Shown in pieces: positions 55,925 through 64,000 of a stretch of 64,000 bases of DNA; within the stretch, counting starts at the first letter, position 1; each line of letters starts with the position of its first letter. The stretch is from an uncultured Agathobacter sp. (GTDB lineage Bacteria; Bacillota; Clostridia; Lachnospirales; Lachnospiraceae): assembly GCA_945910395.1 (NCBI GenBank), contig CAMDYX010000002.1:1-64000 (forward strand). Direction: 5' to 3'. Made by a program: the position numbers and the translations under genes. The notes below the pieces were generated by a model. The model was not told the DNA's origin and did not search any database. It saw only the letters and a program-made list of their open reading frames with translations.

Positions 55925-57286
55925 CTATTTCTTTTTTATTACTTCCTTTTTCCAAAAGCCAAACAAATACAAAATATACAGAACGACTGCAGCGATTCCG
56001 TTACTTATTACAACGGAAAACCATACGCTTCGCACTCCCAGCATCAGGAAATTCTCACAGATATACAGAGTTCCCAATCGAAAAATCCACAGTCTTGCTA
56101 TATCAATTCCCATATTCACAAGCGTATGACCGCTTCCTCTGAAAAGTCCGCTTGTTGCATCATGGACACCATTCGTAAAACACCAGAACGCCATGATACT
56201 GAGGAAATCAGCGGCGTAAGCAATCACCTGGGGGTCGCTGCTAAAAATGCTTACAATTGCTGTGGATACCGCCTGCATCGAAAGAATTCTTCCGCCGACA
56301 AACAAGAACACTACTGACATATTTCGTGCCATCTTGTATCCCTTTGCAGCCCGGTCGAATTGCTTTGCCCCACAATTCTGTCCCACAATTATGGATGTGG
56401 CTGCTCCGATTCCGTTTGACGGAAGAGAGATCAGCCCATTCACCTTATTACCGATTCCATAGGCTGCCATTGCCTGGGTCCCATAAGAAAAGACACTTTT
56501 ACTCATAAGCAGAAATCCCAACTGCATGGTACTTCCTCCTATTGCGCTTGGAAGTCCTACCACCAAGATATTTTTCAGCTTTTCTCTCTCAAACCGAAGC
56601 ATGGACAGCTCTAAATAAATTAAATTCTTCCTGTTATGCAGCATGACAAATGCAATCCCGGCGGGAATCGCTTTGGCAATTACTGTGGCAAGGGCCGCAC
56701 CGGAGACTCCCCAATGAAGCACCAGCATAAGAATCGGGTCAAGCAGCATGTTTATGAGGATTCCCATAAGATTAAGAAGCATTGGCCGAACCGTATCCCC
56801 GGTCGCCTGATGAATTGCCACATACATATTCACAATATACAAAAAAGGCATATCCATAATCACCAGCTGCAGATAGGTTTTGCTTTTTAGGAAGGTATCT
56901 CCCTCTGCCCCCAGCCACGATACAATATTCGGTGCAAACACTGCGCAAAGCACTCCACAGGTAACTGAGAAAATCATTGCACATGCAAAAATCTGATTTG
57001 CCATGGACTTGGCATCGTCGTCCTGCCTTGCACCCAAATACTGGGAAATCAAGACAGAGGCAGCTACTGTAAGTCCGGATCCAAAATTGATAATCATATT
57101 CTGCACCGGTGTAACCAGATTGATGGCTGCAAGCTCCGTAGTTCCCAGCTTTCCCAACCAGAAGGTATCGGTAAGGTTGTACATGGTTTGCAGAAAACTA
57201 TTGATCACAACCGGAATCGCCAGCATCAGGATAACCTTTACCATATTTCCGGATAAAATCTCTTCTCGATCTAAATTTTGTTTCAT
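55925..57286 (-). CDS. MATE family efflux transporter
   Basis: 12-TM pattern; FLQTMYNLTDTFWLGKLGTTELAAINLVTPVQNMIINFGSGLTVAASVLISQYLGA. Confidence 0.93.
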   Translation of the reverse strand: MKQNLDREEILSGNMVKVILMLAIPVVINSFLQTMYNLTDTFWLGKLGTTELAAINLVTPVQNMIINFGSGLTVAASVLISQYLGARQDDDAKSMANQIFACAMIFSVTCGVLCAVFAPNIVSWLGAEGDTFLKSKTYLQLVIMDMPFLYIVNMYVAIHQATGDTVRPMLLNLMGILINMLLDPILMLVLHWGVSGAALATVIAKAIPAGIAFVMLHNRKNLIYLELSMLRFEREKLKNILVVGLPSAIGGSTMQLGFLLMSKSVFSYGTQAMAAYGIGNKVNGLISLPSNGIGAATSIIVGQNCGAKQFDRAAKGYKMARNMSVVFLFVGGRILSMQAVSTAIVSIFSSDPQVIAYAADFLSIMAFWCFTNGVHDATSGLFRGSGHTLVNMGIDIARLWIFRLGTLYICENFLMLGVRSVWFSVVISNGIAAVVLYILYLFGFWKKEVIKKK

Positions 57287-57290
57287 CTTC

Positions 57291-59210
57291 CTACTCTATG
57301 TATTCAAAATTATAAAAGTGTGCTGTCAGTGGTTTCTCTTTTGAATAGGCGTACATTCCAACCAGAGCCCCTGTAAAGCGTTTTCCCATGCGAATACCTT
57401 CATCACAGAGATAATACACATTGGAAAGCGTGCAGATCTTTGCCCGCAGATTTTCCTGCACCAGAAAAAAGCTTCGCTCTAGTCCAATTGTTTCTACGCA
57501 AAAAATCAAGTCTTCCTGCGTTTCAAGCCCATAGGATTTTAGTTCCTTCTCTATACAGATTTTTGTATCTGTTCCGATATGCTCAGCTACTTCTATGTTA
57601 TACCTGTCATCCTTTTTGCACAGACAGCATTTTACCCAGGTGTTCTCATCGTAATAGCAGCAGATTCCCACCTCTTGTCCATCATAAAGCTCCTGCCACT
57701 TTAAATGCGCGGATGCTGAAAAATTAAACGCGGTCTGCCTTCTTAGCAGCACATTTTGTGCTCTAACCGACCATAGCGGTTTTTGACTTGCCCTGATATA
57801 AAAACCGTCCTTTTCGATTCTTATGGCATCCAATGCGCTGGGCTCTCTTGGAGTCATCCATTCATATCGATTTATGCTTTCCGGTCCTCTGCAATCACCT
57901 GCTGCCTGAGTCGGAAGCTTTGGAGCAATCTGAAGCACACTTGGTCCCTTAAGATGATTTACCATCGGCCAGCCATCCTCTGTCCAGGTAATCGGATCAA
58001 TGGCAGTCTCTCTTCCCAGCATACTGTACTTCCCTTCGTATGCTCTTCCGCACAGATACACCATGTACCAGTCCCCGTTTTGTGTACATACCGGTTTTCC
58101 ATGGCCGCATCTTTGAATGGTGGCCTGTTCATCCATCTGCCGCATAATCGGATTGTAGGGGCAGGGTGTATAGTTTCCCATAAGCTCCCTGCTTCTTGCC
58201 ACCGTAATGCGATGTCCGGGTCCTGTGCCTCCCTCTGCAAGAAACAGATAATAGTAACCATCCTTTTTTAACAGATGGGGCCCCTCCGGGGCTCTCTTGT
58301 GATCCCCGTAATAGAGCAGCTTTGCTTCGGAGATTTTTCTCGTGCAATCTGAAGAAAGCTCAAAAATCCGTGCGCCACGGTTTAATAGCATATAGTGTCT
58401 TCCGTTCTCATGGAAGATAGATGGATCGATTCCGTCCTCCTCAATAATCGCAGGCTTGCTGTATGGTCCCTCCGGCTTTTTGGATGACACCACAATCTGC
58501 TTGCGATATACCGTCCCGGTATCATTCAGCCGGTAGGTTGCCGTTATGTAAAAGGTTCCATCATCATAAGAGATATCTGGTGCCCAATAGCCTCTTCCGC
58601 CTTCCAGCTCCGACAGCATGGACCACTGGGGATCTGTGATTGCATGCCCGATGATTTCCCAATGAATCAGATCTTTAGAGTGGGAAATCGGAATACAGGG
58701 AAAAAATATAAAAGAGGAATTGACCATATAGTAATCTTCCCCCACCCGCACAATCGACGGGTCCGGGAAGAAGCCTCTTCGGATCGGATTATGATACATC
58801 TTCTCATAGGGTGCGCCTACTACAGATTCGTAGTAGCTCAGAAGCTTACTGTCCTGTCGTTCCCAGGCAATCTGATAAGGGGTTATGAGGTTTTTGTCTC
58901 CGGCAAGGATATCCATTCCCACCTTTTCCACCAGATACCGGTTTGTCTCTAAGTTTCCGGACTCTGCTGCATAGTGCAGAATATTTCGATTCTGCGCATC
59001 TGTAAGATTCATGCTCGCTCTGGTGTATTCCACGATATATTTTACGAGGTCGGTATCTGACACCCTTGCTGCGTAAAGAGCCATCGGTTCGCCCGCATCT
59101 GTAAGCTCCTCAATGCGTGTCTGGTCCTTCTCATTGATTCTACGAAAGCCTTCTAAATCACTTTTTTCTATTACACCCTGTAAATCTGTCATTTCATTTT
59201 CCTTTATCAT
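57291..59210 (-). CDS. ankyrin-repeat / GH43 fusion protein
   Basis: N-terminal ankyrin repeats (NRNILHYAAESGNLETNRYLVEKVGMDILAGDKNLITPYQIA), then NPIRRGFFPDPSIVRVGEDYYMVNSSFIFFPCIPISHSKDLIHWEIIGHAI (GH43). Confidence 0.9.
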   Translation of the reverse strand: MIKENEMTDLQGVIEKSDLEGFRRINEKDQTRIEELTDAGEPMALYAARVSDTDLVKYIVEYTRASMNLTDAQNRNILHYAAESGNLETNRYLVEKVGMDILAGDKNLITPYQIAWERQDSKLLSYYESVVGAPYEKMYHNPIRRGFFPDPSIVRVGEDYYMVNSSFIFFPCIPISHSKDLIHWEIIGHAITDPQWSMLSELEGGRGYWAPDISYDDGTFYITATYRLNDTGTVYRKQIVVSSKKPEGPYSKPAIIEEDGIDPSIFHENGRHYMLLNRGARIFELSSDCTRKISEAKLLYYGDHKRAPEGPHLLKKDGYYYLFLAEGGTGPGHRITVARSRELMGNYTPCPYNPIMRQMDEQATIQRCGHGKPVCTQNGDWYMVYLCGRAYEGKYSMLGRETAIDPITWTEDGWPMVNHLKGPSVLQIAPKLPTQAAGDCRGPESINRYEWMTPREPSALDAIRIEKDGFYIRASQKPLWSVRAQNVLLRRQTAFNFSASAHLKWQELYDGQEVGICCYYDENTWVKCCLCKKDDRYNIEVAEHIGTDTKICIEKELKSYGLETQEDLIFCVETIGLERSFFLVQENLRAKICTLSNVYYLCDEGIRMGKRFTGALVGMYAYSKEKPLTAHFYNFEYIE

Positions 59211-59252
59211 TCTTTCGCATCAAATTTATCTTCCTAAATGGAATCTGGTAAT

Positions 59253-60368
59253 CTATGAATCATACTCTCCGTATTCACAGCCCACGTTTTCGCAGATAAC
59301 CTCATCAATGAGCTTTTTGCCATGGTAGAGCTTGACCGTACCTTTTCCGTTACCGCCGTTCCAAAGTCGATTATGCAGCTTCTTTCCGTTGGGCGCTTCG
59401 TAATTAACAAGAAGCATATCCTTTTTCTCACAGGTAATATCCGTTACCATTCGATTTCGCCATGTTTTCTGTTCTACGTGCCAGATAATCTGCGTATCGG
59501 TTTCTTGGCAATCAAATTTAGTTCGTGTAAATGTCCAAAATTTTGAGAAGTTAAACTCGTAACACTTGCCTTCATACCAATAGGCAGATAATAGCTTTCG
59601 TTTGAGTGCGATAGGACCAATTTTCGGGCATCCGCCACCGATATCAAAAACACTATCCGTCAATTTCTTTCCTGTAATTTTGCTTGTCAAATTATTAGAT
59701 GAAAGCCACACCCAAGGCGATGTAAAATCCTTGCCCCAGTTTTTGTCGGAATAGCCGTAACAGGTTTCGGGAGAAACGATATATTTTTCGCCATTCCAAA
59801 TGACCTCGCCCGAATAGGCGGTTTTCATTCCTTCTGCATGCCAAAACATTTCAAATAGCTGCATTTTGCGGAATAGCCTTCCAGCGCCGTAGCCTACGTT
59901 GAAAGCAACCTTTTTATCAATTTTTAGATTCCACGACATTTCGCCGTTTTGGCACATCCATTCGGGGTGCTCCTCGGCATTCTCTATCTTAACATGCCCG
60001 CGCATTTCGTTTTCGGTGCAGTAGCAATCTTCTGCCTTAACCGAGAAGGGCACCTTAAAGGACACTCCAATATTGTTCCACCCAAAGAACCTATGTAGCT
60101 GTGCAGCATCTTCACCCCAAGTGCCTGCTTTTACCATCAAATAGGACGGCTTGACTTTGCTATTTTTGTTTTCTTCAAGCTGACCAAACACGGGTACATC
60201 ACCGCCACTTTGCGGATTGCAGAGGAAGTATTCGATGAAGAAGGACTTTTCCTTGCCCGTTTTTTCATTTATCGCAGTAAAGGAATGCCACCACCAATCG
60301 TAGCCGCGCTTCGCTTGACCATTGTATAATTGACACGCATCACGTGATATTTCGTGTTTGTTGAACAT
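59253..60368 (-). CDS. tocopherol cyclase-like family protein
   Basis: AKRGYDWWWHSFTAINEKTGKEKSFFIEYFLCNP, CYGYSDKNWGKDFTSPWVWLSSNNL. Confidence 0.7.
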   Translation of the reverse strand: MFNKHEISRDACQLYNGQAKRGYDWWWHSFTAINEKTGKEKSFFIEYFLCNPQSGGDVPVFGQLEENKNSKVKPSYLMVKAGTWGEDAAQLHRFFGWNNIGVSFKVPFSVKAEDCYCTENEMRGHVKIENAEEHPEWMCQNGEMSWNLKIDKKVAFNVGYGAGRLFRKMQLFEMFWHAEGMKTAYSGEVIWNGEKYIVSPETCYGYSDKNWGKDFTSPWVWLSSNNLTSKITGKKLTDSVFDIGGGCPKIGPIALKRKLLSAYWYEGKCYEFNFSKFWTFTRTKFDCQETDTQIIWHVEQKTWRNRMVTDITCEKKDMLLVNYEAPNGKKLHNRLWNGGNGKGTVKLYHGKKLIDEVICENVGCEYGEYDS

Positions 60369-60410
60369 AGAATTATCCCCTTCTATCTATAGTGAAACTC
60401 TATAAAATCG

Positions 60411-60719
60411 TTATACGTAATTTCTGGCTTGGTTCATTCTCCGAAAAAAGAGGGTTACAGATAAGCACTTTGTTTTCTCCCTGCTTATATGTAAATTACA
60501 GCTCAAATGCATCGCAGGAGAGAGGGTAATTACAGATAAGCGGATTAATTTCTAGCCTCTTATATGTAATTTCAAGTAGAATAATGCTTTTCATGAGGTC
60601 AAGGTTACGTATAACTTCAAAAAATTCTGACTGTTTATATGTAAATGCAGGAAAAAACATCTTCTCAAAGGAACGATAGCTACAGATAAATTCATTAATT
60701 TCGCCTCTCTTATATGTAA
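60411..60719. repeat. 75-bp-period paired inverted-repeat array, copy a
   Basis: Arms at 60411, 60455/60485, 60530/60560, 60605/60635, 60680/60710; conserved tail GTTTGTACACGAAAGAGTATGAAAAATCG from ~60742. Confidence 0.92.
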
Positions 60720-60774
60720 TCCCTTGATTTTTATCTTTACCGTTTGTACACGAAAGAGTATGAAAAATCGTTTT

Positions 60775-61242
60775 TTACTTCAACACATCTATCCATTCAT
60801 TATTTTCTTGATAGAAAAAGTATTCACTTAAATTTTCATTTAAGAATACTTCAAGCATTTTATCCATTCCTTCTGCTAGATTTGTTTTTTTCATCTCGTC
60901 CAATTCAATCCAATGGACATCTCCCTCATCCGACGAAGATAATTCGCCCTCATATTTGTTGGTTTTGTAGAATAGTACCATGTATCTTGAACCGTCTTCA
61001 TTTGACCAATCTTTTATTCCACACAATCTAGGAGAAGAAATTTTTAATCCAGTTTCCTCTAGCACTTCACGAATTACCGCATCCGTAAAAGACTCTCCTT
61101 TTTCAACATGACCTCCAGGGAATGTGATTCCACAGTAATCATCATCATTTTTTTCTTGTACTAAAACCTTGGTGCCATTATATATCATACACATATTTGT
61201 TATAGTTACGATTTCAGTTCTTGCCATTGTCTGCCTCCGCAA
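60775..61242 (-). CDS. NUDIX hydrolase (MutT-like)
   Basis: Nudix box GGHVEKGESFTDAVIREVLEETGL. Confidence 0.93.
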   Translation of the reverse strand: MRRQTMARTEIVTITNMCMIYNGTKVLVQEKNDDDYCGITFPGGHVEKGESFTDAVIREVLEETGLKISSPRLCGIKDWSNEDGSRYMVLFYKTNKYEGELSSSDEGDVHWIELDEMKKTNLAEGMDKMLEVFLNENLSEYFFYQENNEWIDVLK

Positions 61243-61254
61243 ATTTTGATTTGT

Positions 61255-61788
61255 CTAATTCATTAAATCATAATTATGTAAAATAATCTTTTCTGCTTTT
61301 TCTATGTCTTCAAGAGTAAGTCCTATCGTTTGGTCAGGCATCACCTGATGTTTTTCAATATCGGCATTGTGCAAATCAAGGTCATCAAGAACTACCCACC
61401 CTATAACTTCATTGTGCTGTTTTAGCCACAAAAGAATTTCATCCGCTTTTACTAAACTGAATTTTTTAGTTCTTTTTATCTCTTCTGTAGTCAAGTCTGG
61501 GGTTACTCCATCAATAGATAATCCTTCTTTATTAAGCATTTCAACCAGTCTTTTGGACTCAGGACGAAGTGGCTTCAAGTCTTGGTCAAACCAAATTCTC
61601 CAACCAGAATGGAGTACCACTTTGGCATCCGTTCTTTTTATCAAAGGTGCTAATATCTTAATTCTTTCTTCGTCGATTAATGTTCCATCACTTATTTCTT
61701 TTTGATGACTGTCATTCCAGAAATTAGAATTTAGAACCCCATCTATATCTAAAAACAAAACCCTTTTCAATATATATTCCCTCATCAA
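61255..61788 (-). CDS. HAD-like domain protein
   Basis: RVLFLDIDGVLNSNFWND, KVVLHSGWR, GWVVLDDLDL. Confidence 0.8.
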   Translation of the reverse strand: MMREYILKRVLFLDIDGVLNSNFWNDSHQKEISDGTLIDEERIKILAPLIKRTDAKVVLHSGWRIWFDQDLKPLRPESKRLVEMLNKEGLSIDGVTPDLTTEEIKRTKKFSLVKADEILLWLKQHNEVIGWVVLDDLDLHNADIEKHQVMPDQTIGLTLEDIEKAEKIILHNYDLMN

Positions 61789-61851
61789 ATGCTTGATTTC
61801 CTTTGTCTCCCTTGCTCAAAGAACTCGGTTAATTGGGATTCGATGAACTAA

Positions 61852-62418
61852 CTATTGTAATAAATGCCCATCTGTTATTTGTATTAGGTTTTCTACAATC
61901 GCTTTGTAATATTTTGAAAACCTACTATCTGTCTCTGTTATACTATTTAAATCTATCTCAAATCTAATAAGTCTATCAACAATGTGATTCGAAATAATTT
62001 TTCTGTATTCAGCAGAATACTCATAACGATGGATAATGAGTTTTTCATTTTGTTCTTCATTCAACAATCTATTATACAAATCATCGATTACAAGCTCGTC
62101 AATAACCATTACTTCTTTTTCACATACAAGTTCAGCACTCCATGATGTTCTATTTCTTTGAAAACCGTCATCGTTCAAAAGATATACTGAACAATTCTTT
62201 CCTTGATACACTGATTTCAGAGCATCTGGATAGCATTCGTATATAATAGGAGTTCCTTTTTCGTCAGTATAGAGAAGAAAATCAAAATCATCTTTTTTTA
62301 CTCCAAATAGGAGAGCTGTCACCATATTCTCTATAGCATATACATACTCTTTTCCATGTGTTGATACACGAGGTTGTAGAGTTTTTAGTCCAGCGATTGG
62401 CGATACATGATATAACAT
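61852..62418 (-). CDS. hypothetical protein
   Basis: 188-aa ORF with intact start; MLYHVSPIAGLKTLQPRVSTHGKEYVYAIENMVTALLFG. Confidence 0.6.
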   Translation of the reverse strand: MLYHVSPIAGLKTLQPRVSTHGKEYVYAIENMVTALLFGVKKDDFDFLLYTDEKGTPIIYECYPDALKSVYQGKNCSVYLLNDDGFQRNRTSWSAELVCEKEVMVIDELVIDDLYNRLLNEEQNEKLIIHRYEYSAEYRKIISNHIVDRLIRFEIDLNSITETDSRFSKYYKAIVENLIQITDGHLLQ

Positions 62419-62487
62419 TATTTCCCTCCGGCAAATTCTGCCAGCCCTTTCTCAGGTTCTATATTGTAATTTTATCCTTACACCGCC

Positions 62488-62955
62488 TTACTTCCTTTTC
62501 TCGTATTCATGCGGTGAGTACACTTCAATTTGATTTATATAATCCTCATCAAACACAAGTGTTTCACGATACATTTCTCCACCAATGGAAGGATTATAGT
62601 TCCAGATAACAAGCGGCTTTATGATATACAATTCATTTCCTACTTTTTCAAACATTTCCACATACTGTGGAAATCTGCTATCATAATTTGCACGTCCAAT
62701 TTTATACGCTTCTGTACCATACTCGACGATGCTTGCTCTACCATGAATCTGCAATGTTCCAACCGTAATCGCTACATTACAATTGTAAGCGATATTTTTA
62801 CATTTTAATGTATCGGAATAACTTCCAAAATAGAGATTGCAATCCTCGTCATATGAAAAACATACGATGGAATTATCAGGAAGCCTTTCCCCTGCTGTTC
62901 CTAAGCTCATTAGCTTTTGTGGTGACAACAATTTACAAACATCCTCTTTTGTCAT
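62488..62955 (-). CDS. pyridoxamine 5'-phosphate oxidase family protein
   Basis: LMSLGTAGERLPDNSIVCFSYDEDCNLYFGSYSDTLKCKNIAYNCNVAITVGTLQIHGRASIV. Confidence 0.85.
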   Translation of the reverse strand: MTKEDVCKLLSPQKLMSLGTAGERLPDNSIVCFSYDEDCNLYFGSYSDTLKCKNIAYNCNVAITVGTLQIHGRASIVEYGTEAYKIGRANYDSRFPQYVEMFEKVGNELYIIKPLVIWNYNPSIGGEMYRETLVFDEDYINQIEVYSPHEYEKRK

Positions 62956-63022
62956 GTCTCCTCCGTTTGCAAATAAGAATACCGATAGATTTCATTTTCT
63001 TAAGTGTTCCATATCATAAAAA

Positions 63023-63409
63023 CTATATAGAAATCCACCAACACACTCCATATTTGTCAATTATAGTTGCGTTATATCTGCTCCATGGAAGTTCATGAAT
63101 CGGTTCGATAACCACACCTCCGTCACTAAGTACTTCAAAGGCATTATTGACAGCCTCTTCACTCCCCATCTCAAACACATTAAAGGTCATTGTTTCCCAT
63201 TTATTCTTATGTACCACCTCAATATCACAAGGATTTGAGGCTTCAGCTAAGGCCAGGAAGCCTTCCCCATTTACAGACAATTCACAATGTTCATAGGCAG
63301 TATCTGCTTCATTTTTGAATTCTCTCGTAATTTCTGCTCCAAATGCTTTACAATAGGTTTTCGCTGCTTCATAACTGTTCTTCACATATACCTGAGTATA
63401 ATTCTTCAT
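63023..63409 (-). CDS. VOC family (PhnB/glyoxalase-like) protein
   Basis: MKNYTQVYVKNSYEAAKTYCKAFGAEI...VFEMGSEEAVNNAFEVLSDGGVVIEPIHELPWSRYNATIIDKYGVCWWI; start at 63409. Confidence 0.87.
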   Translation of the reverse strand: MKNYTQVYVKNSYEAAKTYCKAFGAEITREFKNEADTAYEHCELSVNGEGFLALAEASNPCDIEVVHKNKWETMTFNVFEMGSEEAVNNAFEVLSDGGVVIEPIHELPWSRYNATIIDKYGVCWWISI

Positions 63410-63565
63410 AACTTCTCTCCGGCAAAAAAATATACCTTTTTTCAATTCTTTTAAATCCTGTTCTGTCGTCAAATATTTATCATGTTTCATCTCTGTAACA
63501 TCTAATTTCCAAACAGGACCAAGCGTCGGGGTATTACCTCCTTGTGAATGTGCTTTTTCCTGAAA

Positions 63566-63799
63566 TTACATATAAACTATTAGAAAGCGTAAGCCTCTTG
63601 ATAAGTGAAGTTTACATATAAAACTCTTATTATCTCAGAACCTATATGTAATCATAAGCTAAAAAAATTTCTAAAAAGACAGATGCTACATATAATTTAA
63701 TGAAATTCTGATAGTATATATGTAATTGCCCCAAAAACACATTCGAAAAAGGCCGATAATTACAGATAAATCCGTCTATTCCTCTTCGTGTATATGTAA
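63566..63799. repeat. 75-bp-period paired inverted-repeat array, copy c (degenerate left end)
   Basis: Arms at 63566, 63612/63642, 63686/63716, 63760/63790; tail GTTTGCACACGAAAGAGTTTGATAAATT at 63858. Confidence 0.85.
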
Positions 63800-64000
63800 C
63801 TGCCTGATTTTCATTTTTCTTGTTATTCAAACCTATTTATGCAAAAATACTGAAGTAGTTTGCACACGAAAGAGTTTGATAAATTGGGGTATATCGAAAC
63901 GTCAAACTGGAGGCTTCCTTTTATAACCTTTTTAGACAAGAATGCTTTTTGTCAATTTCAAAACCATTATTTCTGTAAAAGTTCAAAGTACTTTCTTTGT

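Noticed and set aside
57291-59210. Frameshift/assembly artefact joining an ankyrin gene to GH43
   Set aside because: The ORF is continuous with no second start-RBS at the junction that I can see and normal codon usage; kept as a fusion but listed as something to verify.

Overview
The window looks like a large carbohydrate-utilisation island from a Lachnospiraceae-type Firmicute (taxon inferred, low confidence), dedicated mainly to pectin (homogalacturonan and rhamnogalacturonan-I) plus a uronate/galactose-containing glycan. Minus-strand operons carry: (i) GH88, heparinase II/III-like lyase, free F5/8C-like protein, GH35, membrane protein, GH2, GH35-like and DUF5107-TPR (1148-16119); (ii) polysaccharide deacetylase, aldo/keto reductase, sugar isomerase/epimerase, two GH43s, RhaM, GH112 phosphorylase, CE12 esterase, GH105 and an LplB/YtcP-type ABC importer (17308-31627); (iii) a complete set for both unsaturated and saturated galacturonate: RpiB/DhuI-like isomerase, KduD, KduI, KdgK, KdgA, GH51, UxaC, UxaA, UxaB and two YesL-like proteins, with a divergent LacI regulator (35792-49603); (iv) GH105, pectinesterase, GH28, a MATE transporter and an ankyrin-GH43 fusion (49625-59210). 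The right end (59.2-64 kb) is an accessory block of small unrelated genes. I found three families of non-coding intergenic repeats that the genes do not explain. (1) About eight full, internally deleted or partial copies of a ~176-bp long-hairpin, MITE/REP-like element, several ending within a few nt of a stop codon. (2) A 272-bp element present twice (12 mismatches, no indels by hand alignment) with four TACCTAA/TTAGGTA sites arranged in exact dyad symmetry. (3) Three copies of a ~350-bp array in which paired inverted 10-mers (TTACAKATAA-N20-TTATATGTAA) repeat with a 75-bp period and a conserved off-centre TCT. Family 3 is the best candidate for something undescribed. No tRNA, rRNA or CRISPR was recognised. 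All family assignments are by eye from the translations; no searches were run.
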